Positions 1 through 8,019 of a stretch of DNA of 64,000 nucleotides are shown here, in pieces. Under the pieces are notes generated by a model. The model searched no databases. It saw only the letters and a program-made list of their open reading frames with translations, and was not told the DNA's origin. Source of the DNA: Anaerolineales bacterium. GTDB lineage: Bacteria; Chloroflexota; Anaerolineae; Anaerolineales; Villigracilaceae. The first letter of the stretch is position 1. Each line of letters opens with the position of its first letter. The position numbers were made by a program, and so were the translations under genes. Location: NCBI GenBank assembly GCA_030583925.1, contig CP129482.1, positions 620,001-684,000 of the forward strand, written 5' to 3'.

Positions 1-93
1 AACGTAGGTATAGACAATTGGCTCTATCGTTCCATTGGGTTGGCGACGCTAGCTATATTTGGTACGGTCATCTCTATGAGACAAAAAGCATAA
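1..93 (+). CDS. C-terminal end of an upstream membrane protein (partial)
   Basis: An open frame runs from the window edge to a TAA at 91-93, giving about 30 residues that end in a hydrophobic stretch followed by the basic tail MRQKA. It lies 6 bp before the next gene, so it is probably the first visible gene of the same operon. A hydrophobic segment with a short positively charged tail is what a C-terminal membrane anchor looks like. The identity cannot be told from 30 residues; a NosD/NosY-type protein is only a guess from the neighbours. Confidence 0.5.
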   Translation, partial: NVGIDNWLYRSIGLATLAIFGTVISMRQKA

Positions 94-99
94 TTCATC

Positions 100-1431
100 A
101 TGGCAAAGATCGAACTTACCCGCAGCCCCTTCATAAAGAACGCTCTCAAAAGCCGTTATCCACAATTGGCAGTCTTTATCATTATGCTGGTCGGATACAT
201 ATTCGCCATTCTTGCAGGGTTGATCGGCACGCCTGTCGGAAGTCATAACTTCAGTATCGTGTTCGTGTGGATCGCATGGTGGGCTGTTCTGATTCTTGTT
301 GCTGTTCCTTTCTTCGGGCGTGGATGGTGCGCGGTCTGCCCGATCCCGCTTCCAGGCGAATGGCTGCAGCGCGGAGCGATTTTGAGTCCACCAGGGAAAC
401 GACCGAAGTGGCTTAATCTGCGTGTGCCAAAGATGTTCCGCAACATCTGGATGCAAAATATTTCATTCCTTTTATTGGCGCTTTTCAGCAGTGTCCTGCT
501 CACCACGCCCAACATTACTGGCATTGTGCTTGCCGCCATGCTTTTCGCCGCCATCGGATTGAGCACGATCTTCGAGCGCTGCGCTTTCTGCCGTTACCTC
601 TGTCCAGTTGGCGGATTTATCGGTCTGTATTCCCAAACAGCACCCATTGAATTACGAATCAAGGACAAGCAAGTTTGCGTACAATGCGAAGGAAAACCTT
701 GCTACAACGGCTCCGAGTTGGGCTATGGCTGTCCGTGGGATGTTTTCCCTGGCGGGTTATCCAAGAATACCTACTGCGGACTTTGCATGGAATGCATCCG
801 TACCTGCCCACACGACAATATCGCCGTCAACCTGCGTCCCTTCTCTGCCGACCTTGCCAAGCCATCCACACGCATTGATGAAGCTTTCAAAGCCTTCATT
901 ATGCTCGGATCTGCGATGATCTATGCGGGCGTATTGCTCGGTCCGTGGGGTGCATTCAAAGATGCGGCATACAACGTCGGCACGAGCGCATGGTTTATGT
1001 ATGTCATTATCTTTCTTGCAATTATCTTCGGTATTCTTCCTGGCTTCTTCACACTTGGCATTCTAAAAACAAAAAGTAGACTCCCTGTAAAACACTGTTT
1101 TGCATCGCTTGCAACCGCTCTTATACCTCTAGGCTTGATGTTCTGGGTTGCATTTAGTTTATCTTTCGTCCTGACCAACGCTTCTTACATTGTTGCTGCG
1201 CTATCTGATCCGCTGGGTTTCGGTTGGAATTTATTTGGCACAACCAACACTGCATGGCAACCGATGCTTACCTCCATTCTCGCACCTGGACAAACGCTGG
1301 CGCTTGTGGGCGGCTTGATCTGGTCAGCGCGTACTGCGCAAAAAGCTTCAAGCGAAATAAATATCTCGTCGATTCCAACCATCGTATATAGTTTTATCCT
1401 CACGTTGGTCATGTTCTGGTTGTTGTTATGA
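100..1431 (+). CDS. Membrane polyferredoxin, NapH/NosR-C/CcoG-like 4Fe-4S protein
   Basis: A 443-residue membrane iron-sulfur protein. Hydrophobic helices lie at about residues 22-42, 50-70, 120-155 and in the C-terminal third. Cysteine groups are C77/C80 followed by Pro (the FGRGWCAVCP signature of NapH/NosR-type proteins), C161/C164/C168, C193/C196/C201/C211 and C226/C229/C232/C236, the last two forming a ferredoxin-like pair of 4Fe-4S sites. The family passes electrons between quinol pools and periplasmic copper or haem enzymes. An in-frame TAA at 91-93 fixes the start at or after 100. The stop overlaps the next start as ATGA. The neighbouring CuA/cytochrome c protein suggests a periplasmic electron-transfer chain, possibly linked to N2O or another copper enzyme; that link is inference. 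Confidence 0.8.
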   Translation: MAKIELTRSPFIKNALKSRYPQLAVFIIMLVGYIFAILAGLIGTPVGSHNFSIVFVWIAWWAVLILVAVPFFGRGWCAVCPIPLPGEWLQRGAILSPPGKRPKWLNLRVPKMFRNIWMQNISFLLLALFSSVLLTTPNITGIVLAAMLFAAIGLSTIFERCAFCRYLCPVGGFIGLYSQTAPIELRIKDKQVCVQCEGKPCYNGSELGYGCPWDVFPGGLSKNTYCGLCMECIRTCPHDNIAVNLRPFSADLAKPSTRIDEAFKAFIMLGSAMIYAGVLLGPWGAFKDAAYNVGTSAWFMYVIIFLAIIFGILPGFFTLGILKTKSRLPVKHCFASLATALIPLGLMFWVAFSLSFVLTNASYIVAALSDPLGFGWNLFGTTNTAWQPMLTSILAPGQTLALVGGLIWSARTAQKASSEINISSIPTIVYSFILTLVMFWLLL

Positions 1432-2405
1432 AACGTTCGGAACTCCTCTCACGGATCATCGTCACAGTGGCAATCGTCGGGGCGATTGGGGCGCCGCTAT
1501 ATTTCTGGTCACGCACGCCGCTCATCCACGCGCGCATGGCAGAGAACGGCGGCTGGAGCCCCGATGTCATCCAGGCGGAAGTCGGTCAGCCGCTCCATCT
1601 AAGGTTCACATCCGATGATGTGGTTCACGGATTCGCGGTTGGTCAAATGGACATGCCAAGCGTGGATGTTCTGCCTGGCAAAGTGGCGGATATCTCTTTG
1701 ACTTTCGACGAACCTGGCATCTATACCTTTTATTGCACGCGCTGGTGCGGGCTCAACCACTGGCGGATGCGCGGCACGATCGAAGTTGCAGGCGCTTCAA
1801 CCTCACCCAAGCCTGTTTCTCCACCGTTGTATGTTTCCCTCAACCTTGACATTGACGCTCCGCACGATGCGTTATTCATACCAGATGGCAAGCCATCTGC
1901 GGTAAATGGTCAATCGTTGGCAATGAGTAGTTCAATCTCTTTGTCGCAGGAAGACTACTTTACACAATCACCCTACCAAGTGTTCGATGAATTGAAAGGC
2001 ACTTCCCTGACAGATGAGCAGCGCTGGGACGCGGTTGCCTACCTGTGGCAATCCAATACCACACCTGAATCTCTTGCAAATGGCAAACAACTCTACGCCC
2101 AAAACTGCGCGGCATGTCACGGCGAGAACGGCGCAGGTGATGGCGTTTTTGCCAACGACCTTAACGAAGCGGGGGAAGCCTCGATGCAGACCATGACAGG
2201 CGCGCACGATATGGTTATGCAAACGCCCGTTGATTTTACCGATCCAACGCGGATGCTCGGCGCCAGCCCCGCCTTGTTACAGGGAAAGATCCTGCGCGGT
2301 GGGATGGGAACAGGTATGCCCATGTGGGGTGTGATCTTCACTGAAGAACAAATCTGGGACCTGATCGCTTATATCTATTCGTTCCAGTTTGAATATACAA
2401 AGTAA
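1428..2405 (+). CDS. Membrane-anchored CuA cupredoxin fused to cytochrome c
   Basis: A 325-residue protein with one N-terminal membrane anchor (about 9-27), a cupredoxin domain (about 40-122) and a C-terminal cytochrome c domain. All CuA ligands are visible: H67, then C103, C107, H111 and M114 with the C-x3-C-x3-H-x2-M spacing of cytochrome oxidase subunit II and NosZ. The haem site is NCAACHGENG, and a Met-rich GGMGTGMPMWG stretch supplies a likely axial ligand. It lacks the second transmembrane helix of a normal subunit II and has no subunit I beside it, so it is more likely a free electron shuttle or a subunit of an unusual copper enzyme. The start overlaps the upstream stop (ATGA), which implies coupled translation. 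Confidence 0.82.
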   Translation: MKRSELLSRIIVTVAIVGAIGAPLYFWSRTPLIHARMAENGGWSPDVIQAEVGQPLHLRFTSDDVVHGFAVGQMDMPSVDVLPGKVADISLTFDEPGIYTFYCTRWCGLNHWRMRGTIEVAGASTSPKPVSPPLYVSLNLDIDAPHDALFIPDGKPSAVNGQSLAMSSSISLSQEDYFTQSPYQVFDELKGTSLTDEQRWDAVAYLWQSNTTPESLANGKQLYAQNCAACHGENGAGDGVFANDLNEAGEASMQTMTGAHDMVMQTPVDFTDPTRMLGASPALLQGKILRGGMGTGMPMWGVIFTEEQIWDLIAYIYSFQFEYTK

Positions 2406-2414
2406 GGAGGTAGT

Positions 2415-2894
2415 ATGAGCAAGAAAAATAAGAAACAGAAGTATAGAAAACAAAGACAGAAGCAGCGCGTTCCATGGATTGTCTTGGCAATCGGTGGTGT
2501 CATGCTCGTCTTTGCCGCATTCTTGTTTGCCAGACAAGGCGGCGATGATGGAGGCGGAACACCATCCATTGCTGTGGATCAACAACTGATCGATTATGGC
2601 GACGTGAAGTTCAACACCAACAAGACTTTTGCCGTCAAAGTCACCAATACAGGTGATGGCACGTTGCGCTTCAAGGAGAAGCCGTATGTCCAAGTATTGG
2701 AGGGGTGCTGACCGCCTCAATTGACCATCGGTTCGATGGTTCTCAAACCTGGCGAAAGCACAACTGTCCAATCCGGTGTATTCATGATGCACGAAGGCAT
2801 GGATAATTATCACAATTTTGCAGTGCATCTGAAGACAAATGATCCTGCAAATCCTGACATGGTTGTGACTGTGTTATCCAATTGGATACCGTGA
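2415..2894 (+). CDS. Probable selenoprotein, membrane-anchored DUF1573-like protein with a Cys-Sec motif
   Basis: A strong AGGAGG ribosome site precedes ATG 2415. The N-terminus is very basic (about 17 residues), followed by a membrane anchor (about 18-36) and a beta-rich domain with the DUF1573-like pattern of an external, cell-surface domain. The frame reaches TGA at 2709-2711 directly after GC and continues in phase as PPQLTIGSMVLKPGES for 60 more codons to TGA 2892-2894, keeping the same domain character. From memory, homologues carry GCCPP at this place, so the TGA sits exactly where a second cysteine is expected. A hairpin follows at once. Reading the TGA as selenocysteine gives 159 residues with a redox-active Cys-Sec pair. 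The alternative is a nonsense mutation or a sequencing error (TGC or TGT to TGA). Confidence 0.72.
2713..2754 (+). promoter_or_regulatory. Candidate bacterial SECIS hairpin just after the in-frame UGA
   Basis: One base after the UGA begins a hairpin: CGCC (2713-2716) pairs with GGCG (2751-2754), TTGA (2721-2724) with TCAA (2743-2746), and CCATCG (2725-2730) with CGATGG (2734-2739), leaving a tiny apical loop that opens to GGTTC. The 3' side has an unpaired TTC including U residues. Position, size, a G-rich apical loop and an unpaired U all fit the bacterial SECIS pattern. The fold was worked out by eye, without energies. Confidence 0.6.
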
Positions 2895-2935
2895 TACATT
2901 TCCATCGTTCAGGAAGAACGCTCGGAAACGTTGCC

Positions 2936-2976
2936 AAAACGTCAGGCTCTGGTCATATCCAGGGCCTGACGTTTTT
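2936..2976 (+). terminator. Rho-independent terminator
   Basis: AACGTCAGGC at 2938-2947 pairs with GCCTGACGTT at 2963-2972; TCTGG/CCAGG extends the stem and a T run follows. It closes the operon that ends with the probable selenoprotein. Confidence 0.85.
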
Positions 2977-2978
2977 CA

Positions 2979-3046
2979 TAAGCAAAAATGCTTACTGGAA
3001 AACAGGATAAACAGCGCTTATTCTTCTTCTTTCCAGACCTTAGAAT
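2979..3046 (+). promoter_or_regulatory. Class II promoter (copy a) upstream of the small membrane protein and lgt
   Basis: A perfect inverted repeat TAAGCA-AAAA-TGCTTA (2979-2994) is followed by 18 bp, AGCGCT (3013-3018), 22 bp and a -10-like TAGAAT (3041-3046). The same order and spacing recur at 4772, 16940 (minus strand), 19749, 21844 and 25009. The -35 position (TTATTC) is poor, which suggests activator-dependent transcription. Confidence 0.6.
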
Positions 3047-3078
3047 GAGAATAGAAATCTGATGATGCGAGGCAGGTT

Positions 3079-3276
3079 GTGTTGAATAGACTAAACCGAC
3101 ATTTTGACGATATGATTCTTGCCGTCGTCGTTTGGTTGTGCACCCTTCCGTTGGTGGGTTTATTCTTTTTTCCGTTTTGGGGAATGGAGATTAGCCTGCT
3201 GATTGCCATTGGATTGTTGATCGCGCTCCTCATCATTTGCTGGGGAATCTGCGATTGGAAAATATTCAAATCTTGA
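3079..3276 (+). CDS. Small two-helix membrane protein
   Basis: A 65-residue protein starting at GTG 3079 with a GAGGCAGG-like ribosome site. Two hydrophobic helices (about 12-34 and 37-58) are joined by the turn FPFWGME; the N-terminus is basic. It lies 15 bp before lgt and behind a class II promoter, so it should be co-transcribed with lgt. No family was recognised. A role at the membrane with lipoprotein processing or the local metal-handling genes is possible but not shown. Confidence 0.6.
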   Translation: MLNRLNRHFDDMILAVVVWLCTLPLVGLFFFPFWGMEISLLIAIGLLIALLIICWGICDWKIFKS

Positions 3277-3291
3277 GGTAACAGAAAATAC

Positions 3292-4077
3292 ATGTTCACA
3301 GTTTCAATTGACCCAATCATCTTCCACGTAGGTCCCTTTGCCCTGCGCTGGTACAGCTTGATTCTGCTTACTGCAATCACAGTTGGAATCTGGCTGGTGG
3401 CACGTGAAGCTGAACGCAAAGGCTTCAGAAAAGAGGATATCTACGATGCCGCCGTGTGGATCGTTGTCGGCGGTTTGATCGGAGCGCGGTTATTTCACGT
3501 GCTCGATCACTGGTCCGACAAGTTCGCCGCGAATCCTATTCGAGCGCTTTACATCTGGGAGGGCGGACTGGCGATCTGGGGCGCAATCATCGGCGGGTTG
3601 TTCGTGGGCGCATTGATCGCCTTGAGGCGCGGCTGGTATTTCCCCAAATTACTGGATGCCGCGGCACCAGGTTTGGTTCTTGCACAAGCCATCGGGCGCA
3701 TTGCGTGTGTCATCACGGGCGATGCGATGGGCAAACCGACGACCGGCCCGTTTGGATTTGCGTACACTAGTCCAAACGCGGTGGTCCCGCAATTGGGCGT
3801 TTATTACACCCCAATGCCTGTTTATGAACTGGTAGTCAACCTAGGGATATTTGCCGTGCTGTGGGGATTACGCAAACGCAACTGGTCCCACGGAAGACTC
3901 TTTCTAGTCTATTTGACTTTGTACAGTCTCGAACGCTTCTTCCTGGCATTCACCAGTTCATATCGGATCATCGCTCTTGGGCTTACCCAATCACAAATCA
4001 TCGCGATATTTGGATTGATTGCCAGCCTCGTATTCATGCGACTCATGTCGCGAAATATAAATCACCCAACGATCTAA
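3292..4077 (+). CDS. lgt: Prolipoprotein diacylglyceryl transferase (divergent)
   Basis: A 261-residue polytopic membrane enzyme that would attach diacylglycerol from phosphatidylglycerol to the lipobox cysteine of prolipoproteins. It has the family layout: N-terminal DPIIFHVGPFALRWYSL, the GGLIGARLFHVLDHW region with an essential His, and a GRIACVITGDAMGKP segment in place of the usual G-R-x-x-N-x-x-N-x-E signature. The signature Arg is present, but the usual Asn and Glu are replaced by Cys and Asp, so this may be a second, specialised Lgt. The GAGGTAA ribosome site supports the start. It follows the small membrane protein by 15 bp, and an HMA protein follows 9 bp later. Confidence 0.85.
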   Translation: MFTVSIDPIIFHVGPFALRWYSLILLTAITVGIWLVAREAERKGFRKEDIYDAAVWIVVGGLIGARLFHVLDHWSDKFAANPIRALYIWEGGLAIWGAIIGGLFVGALIALRRGWYFPKLLDAAAPGLVLAQAIGRIACVITGDAMGKPTTGPFGFAYTSPNAVVPQLGVYYTPMPVYELVVNLGIFAVLWGLRKRNWSHGRLFLVYLTLYSLERFFLAFTSSYRIIALGLTQSQIIAIFGLIASLVFMRLMSRNINHPTI

Positions 4078-4086
4078 GGAGACAAA

Positions 4087-4407
4087 ATGGACGAAAATTG
4101 TTACGTCAAACCAATTTATAAAAACAGTGTAAACGGTGATGAATTGCGCAATGCCGAAAGCGCATTGCTTGCGGTGTGGGGAATGGGATGTGAGAACTGC
4201 GCCACGCGTGTACGCAACAGCCTGCTTTCAGTGGATGGTGTGCTTGGCGTGGATGTGTACCTGAACATGGCGCTGGCAGAAGTGAGATACGCCGGCAAGA
4301 AGGTTTCGGTTATGAAATTGGTAGATGCAGTCTCACGTGCAGGCAATGACGGACGCCACGAATATCGCGCTCAGCTTATCGAGGGGGAGCAGGAGATTGC
4401 TCCATAA
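4087..4407 (+). CDS. Heavy-metal-associated (HMA) domain protein
   Basis: A 106-residue cytoplasmic protein with one HMA fold at about residues 27-90. The metal site is GMGCENC (C35, C38), and the second half shows the usual valine-rich strands and the LVDAVSRAG helix. Such proteins bind Cu+ or other soft metals and hand them to P-type ATPases. A GGAGAC ribosome site precedes the ATG, 9 bp after lgt, so it sits in the same operon. The N-terminal 25 residues are specific to this protein. A mercuric-binding role is an alternative, but the copper genes nearby favour copper. Confidence 0.8.
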   Translation: MDENCYVKPIYKNSVNGDELRNAESALLAVWGMGCENCATRVRNSLLSVDGVLGVDVYLNMALAEVRYAGKKVSVMKLVDAVSRAGNDGRHEYRAQLIEGEQEIAP

Positions 4408-4485
4408 CCATAACGGGCGTGCCTTGCCTATGTAGCTGGTGAATATTAATCCCCGCCATTAGAGAAGGTTTGTTCATCGGACAAG

Positions 4486-4540
4486 CTTTATGAATCCTTT
4501 AACTCATCTTCAACGTGTCTTTACAAACCAAATGTACACT
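4486..4540 (+). promoter_or_regulatory. Class I promoter with four 11-bp direct repeats
   Basis: CTTTAT, CTTTAA, CTTCAA and CTTTAC start at 4486, 4497, 4508 and 4519, exactly 11 bp apart. Ten bases after the last unit is a -10-like TACACT (4535-4540). The same array with the same distance to the -10 lies before 9712 and before the gene starting at 30884. Eleven-bp direct repeats overlapping the -35 are typical of OmpR/PhoB-family activators. Confidence 0.65.
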
Positions 4541-4575
4541 GTAAGCACGATAAGACACGAAAGGAGACAGTTACC

Positions 4576-4677
4576 ATGATGGGCTTCGGATTTCTCTTCA
4601 TGCTCGTTTTGTTTGCTCTGCCAGTAGTTCTCGTAGCGGTGTTGGTGAGCACGCTACGCGTCAGCGGCAATAAATAA
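4576..4677 (+). CDS. 33-residue hydrophobic microprotein
   Basis: An ATG at 4576 follows a perfect AAAGGAGA ribosome site and encodes 33 residues to TAA 4675-4677. The peptide starts MMGFGF and is one membrane helix with a short basic tail ending SGNK. Its start resembles the MMGGGMMGFGG start of the SHOCT protein at 9712, and both genes have the same promoter array, so they are probably co-regulated. It has its own terminator. No function is known; a small membrane regulator or partner of a copper transporter is a guess. Confidence 0.6.
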   Translation: MMGFGFLFMLVLFALPVVLVAVLVSTLRVSGNK

Positions 4678-4701
4678 TAATCGCATCGCTTCCTCGACCG
4701 T

Positions 4702-4729
4702 GGGCTGTCCTCATAGGACAGCCCTTTTT
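4702..4729 (+). terminator. Rho-independent terminator
   Basis: GGGCTGTCC (4702-4710) pairs with GGACAGCCC (4716-4724) around a 5-base loop, followed by TTTTTG. Confidence 0.9.
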
Positions 4730-4771
4730 GTTTCAAGTAACTGGTCCAATTTCAGCTTGCCCGTATTGCCA

Positions 4772-4839
4772 TAAGCGAAAATGCCTATCGGGGAACGGGG
4801 GTTTTAGCGCTGTGCCTTTAACACCCCTGCTCCTATACT
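4772..4839 (+). promoter_or_regulatory. Class II promoter (copy b) upstream of the copper ATPase operon
   Basis: TAAGCG-AAAA-TGCCTA (4772-4787), 18 bp, AGCGCT (4806-4811), 22 bp, TATACT (4834-4839). Spacings match copies a and d exactly. Confidence 0.62.
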
Positions 4840-4858
4840 GTAACAAAGGAAATTCAGA

Positions 4859-5254
4859 ATGAGCGCCTTAATCCCCTTCTTAACTCTCGATCGGACCTGT
4901 GAACAGGTAAAGGCGTTGGTCAATGAAGAACTGACCAACTCTGGATTTCGGGTTGTGCAAACCTTCGACCTGCATGTTGCCAGGCTGGCGCACCCAGATT
5001 GTACCTGTCCGAATCATGGAACGGATGACTGCAACTGTCAGATGGTTGTCCTTCTCGTTTATAAGAAGAAGAGCGATCCCGCTACACTCGTCATTCATGG
5101 TCAGGAGGGCAGATCGTGGCTTTCACTGACTGCTCCCGAAGGCAGGCACAACCAACGTTTCGAAACAGCGATCCAGGGAACGCTGCGATCGGGGCTCTCC
5201 AATTTGCTTCCCCGTGCTGAGGTGACTTATGAAAGTGCCCAATCAGCAGTCTGA
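4859..5254 (+). CDS. Unknown protein with a CxC-x7-CxC metal-site-like cluster
   Basis: A 131-residue soluble protein. The first 45 residues (a helix followed by GFRVVQTFDLHVA) recall the DUF302 fold, but the match is weak. The middle holds C48-x-C50 and C58-x-C60 with H45 and H53 close by, a plausible zinc or copper site. It is the first gene after a class II promoter, and its 3' end overlaps the CsoR-like gene by 26 bp, so the two are translated together and followed by copA. A metal-responsive accessory or sensor role is inferred from this arrangement only. Confidence 0.6.
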   Translation: MSALIPFLTLDRTCEQVKALVNEELTNSGFRVVQTFDLHVARLAHPDCTCPNHGTDDCNCQMVVLLVYKKKSDPATLVIHGQEGRSWLSLTAPEGRHNQRFETAIQGTLRSGLSNLLPRAEVTYESAQSAV

Positions 5255-5540
5255 AATCATACAGCGGATGCGTTGTGCGGCGGGGCATCTGAACGCTGTG
5301 ATTGAAATGGCGGAGGAAGGCAGACCTTGTGAACAAGTACTCCATCAACTCCATGCTGTACAAGCCGCCTTGCAAGCCGTCGGACTCGGGTTGATCAACT
5401 GCCAAATACAAAGCAGCCAAACGACCATTTTGGAAAGCTCGTCTGTAAAGGAGCGCACCTCTGAGTTAAAGAGGATCCAATCTCTATATACAATTTTCAC
5501 ACAAAGCTCGAATTACAACAGTGAGGTTTTTCATGACTAA
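5229..5540 (+). CDS. CsoR/RcnR-family repressor with non-canonical metal site
   Basis: A 103-residue all-helical regulator of the CsoR/FrmR/RcnR family (DUF156): the basic [15 protein letters not shown] helix, then C-x2[12 protein letters not shown]. Counting from the first conserved Cys (EGRPC), canonical CsoR has His at +25 and Cys at +29; here those positions are Gln and Ser, while a Cys sits at +24 and extra His at +5 and +8. The C-terminal tail is also unrelated to classical CsoR. It is therefore either a sensor with a changed site or a non-metal (for example persulfide) sensor. A GAGGTG ribosome site supports ATG 5229. It overlaps copA by 8 bp and probably regulates it. Confidence 0.75.
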   Translation: MKVPNQQSEIIQRMRCAAGHLNAVIEMAEEGRPCEQVLHQLHAVQAALQAVGLGLINCQIQSSQTTILESSSVKERTSELKRIQSLYTIFTQSSNYNSEVFHD

Positions 5541-7986
5541 AACTATTTCGTATCTGACCCTGCCCATCTCCGGCATGACCTGCGCCTCGTGCGTTTCGCA
5601 CGTAGAAAAGGCTTTGAATGAGGTGGCAGGCGTGAAAAAAGCAAGTGTCAATCTGGCGACTGAAAAGGCGTCCGTGTATTTCAACAACGGAGGTGTGCCA
5701 GCAGAAACGCTGATCACAGCTGTCCGTAACGCCGGCTACGATGTGCCCGCCGCAACAATGACTCTGCCCATCGGCGGAATGACCTGCGCTTCTTGTGTCT
5801 CGCATGTTGAAGGTGCGCTGGCAACTGTCCCAGGTGTGACCCGGGCTTCGGTCAACCTGGCAACAGAGAAAGCCACCGTGCAATATGTCCCTGACCTTGC
5901 CGGCCTGGCAGACTTCAAACGAGCCGTTGCTGATTCCGGCTACCAAGTGCTGGAGATCGCCGAAGACACCGATGAGACGACGGAAGATCGGGAACGCGCT
6001 GCCCGTGAAAAGGAAATGCAGGTGCTCATGCGCAAGTTCGTCTTCGCCGCAGTACTCTCGATTCCCATCTTCCTCGGCAGCTATCCAGAATGGTTCCCCT
6101 GGCTGCCACCGCTCCTGAAGAATTGGGTCTTTGTATTTTTCCTCGTTACACCTGTCCAATTCTGGTCCGGCTGGCAATTCTACCGGGGCGCCTGGGGAGC
6201 TGCGAAGTACAAAACCAGCGATATGAACACCTTAATAGCCATCGGTACCAGCGCTGCTTATCTATATAGTGCGGCAGTCACCTTTTTTCCACAGATGTTC
6301 CCTGCCGGTATGGACAAGGTTTATTATGATACTTCCTCGATCATTATTGCTCTAATACTGCTCGGGCGTATTCTGGAAGCCCGCGCCAAGGGACAGACCA
6401 GCGAAGCCATTCGTAAATTAATGGGATTGCAGGCGAAGACAGCCCGCGTCATCCGTGATGGTCAAGAGATCGATATCCCGGTCAATGACGTAATCGTCAA
6501 TGACATCATTCTTGTAAGGCCGGGTGAGAAAGTTCCGGTGGACGGCAAGATCACAGAAGGACATTCGACCCTCGATGAAAGCATGGTTACTGGCGAATCT
6601 ATTCCGGTGGATAAAAAAGTCGGGGATGAGGTTATCGGTGCGACCATCAACCGAACCGGCGCATTCAAATTCCTCGCGACAAAAGTCGGCAGGGAGACCA
6701 TGTTGAGCCAGATCATCAAACTGGTCGAGGATGCCCAGGCATCGAAAGCTCCCATTCAGCGTCTGGCTGATAAAGTGACCAGCATCTTTGTACCCGTAGT
6801 TATTGGGATAGCCCTGATGACTGCCTTCGTCTGGCTGGTCTTTGGCCCGCAACCTGCTCTGACCTTCGCTCTGGTCAACTTCGTGGCAGTCTTGATCATC
6901 GCCTGCCCTTGCGCATTGGGGTTGGCTACGCCGACCAGCATCATGGTGGGTACCGGTAAGGGCGCCGAGAATGGAGTGCTCATCCGCAGCGGAGAGGCTC
7001 TTGAAACTGCCCATAAGATCAAATCGATCATCTTTGACAAGACCGGTACGTTGACTCAGGGAAAACCGGCGCTCACGGATGTAGTGCCTTACAACGGATT
7101 TGCTGAGGCCGACATCCTGCAACTGACCGCCAGCGCCGAGCGCGGCTCCGAGCACCCGCTGGGTGAGGCGATCGTGATAGGGGCAAAACAGCGCAGTTTG
7201 TCGCTTGCCGAACCGATGGACTTTCAGGCCATTCCCGGGCATGGTATCCAGGCTCATGTCGATGGACGCACTGTTCTGGTTGGAAATTTGAAGCTGATGA
7301 AACGCGAGAATATCGCATTGGGAGATTTGGAAAGTAAAGCTATCAGCCTTTCCGCACAAGGGAAAACTCCCATGTATACGAGCATTGATGGTAAAGCTGC
7401 GGGACTGATTGCAGTGGCAGACACTCTAAAAGAAAATTCTGTCCAAGCAGTCAAGATACTCCACAGGTTGGGTATCGAGGTGATCATGATCACGGGCGAT
7501 AACCAGCGTACAGCGGAAGCGATCGCCAAACAGGTCGGCATTGACCGGGTTCTGGCAGAAGTTCTGCCTGGCGATAAAGCTCTTGAAGTGAAAAAACTTC
7601 AAGAGGAGGGTAAAGTTGTAGCCATGGTCGGAGACGGGATCAACGACGCGCCGGCTCTTGCCCAGGCTGATCTGGGAGTTGCAATCGGCACCGGAACAGA
7701 CGTTGCCATGGAAGCGGCTGATATCACCCTGATCAGTGGTGACCTGCGCGGTGTGGTCACAGCCATCGCGCTTTCCAAGGCTACCATGCGCAACATCAAA
7801 GAAAACCTATTCTGGGCATATGCTTATAACATCGCCTTGATACCGGTGGCGGCGGGTGTCCTCTATCCCTTCTTTGGATTTTTGCTCAACCCCATGATCG
7901 CCGCAGTCGCGATGGCTACAAGCTCAGTATCCGTGACCACGAACGCCCTTCGCTTGCGCCGCTGGCGACCACCAACTTTGGCGTAG
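5533..7986 (+). CDS. copA: Cu+-exporting P-type ATPase
   Basis: An 817-residue P1B-1 ATPase that pumps Cu+ across the membrane. Two N-terminal HMA domains carry GMTCASC (C17/C20 and C85/C88). Later motifs in order are the TGES actuator loop, the [10 protein letters not shown] transmembrane metal site, DKTGTLT phosphorylation site, SEHPLG nucleotide-binding motif and [10 protein letters not shown] hinge. The C-terminal helices end with [16 protein letters not shown], as in CopA. A GTG at 5521 is in frame, but its GTGAGG works better as ribosome site for ATG 5533. It is the third gene of the class II promoter operon, and a small membrane protein follows. Confidence 0.95.
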   Translation: MTKTISYLTLPISGMTCASCVSHVEKALNEVAGVKKASVNLATEKASVYFNNGGVPAETLITAVRNAGYDVPAATMTLPIGGMTCASCVSHVEGALATVPGVTRASVNLATEKATVQYVPDLAGLADFKRAVADSGYQVLEIAEDTDETTEDRERAAREKEMQVLMRKFVFAAVLSIPIFLGSYPEWFPWLPPLLKNWVFVFFLVTPVQFWSGWQFYRGAWGAAKYKTSDMNTLIAIGTSAAYLYSAAVTFFPQMFPAGMDKVYYDTSSIIIALILLGRILEARAKGQTSEAIRKLMGLQAKTARVIRDGQEIDIPVNDVIVNDIILVRPGEKVPVDGKITEGHSTLDESMVTGESIPVDKKVGDEVIGATINRTGAFKFLATKVGRETMLSQIIKLVEDAQASKAPIQRLADKVTSIFVPVVIGIALMTAFVWLVFGPQPALTFALVNFVAVLIIACPCALGLATPTSIMVGTGKGAENGVLIRSGEALETAHKIKSIIFDKTGTLTQGKPALTDVVPYNGFAEADILQLTASAERGSEHPLGEAIVIGAKQRSLSLAEPMDFQAIPGHGIQAHVDGRTVLVGNLKLMKRENIALGDLESKAISLSAQGKTPMYTSIDGKAAGLIAVADTLKENSVQAVKILHRLGIEVIMITGDNQRTAEAIAKQVGIDRVLAEVLPGDKALEVKKLQEEGKVVAMVGDGINDAPALAQADLGVAIGTGTDVAMEAADITLISGDLRGVVTAIALSKATMRNIKENLFWAYAYNIALIPVAAGVLYPFFGFLLNPMIAAVAMATSSVSVTTNALRLRRWRPPTLA

Positions 7987-8019
7987 AAATGCATTTCGTT
8001 ACCAAGAAAGGAGTTCGAA

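Noticed and set aside
2712..2894. Separate short gene after the TGA at 2709
   Set aside because: No start codon with a ribosome site near the TGA; the frame and domain continue directly from the upstream part, so selenocysteine read-through or a mutation explains it better.
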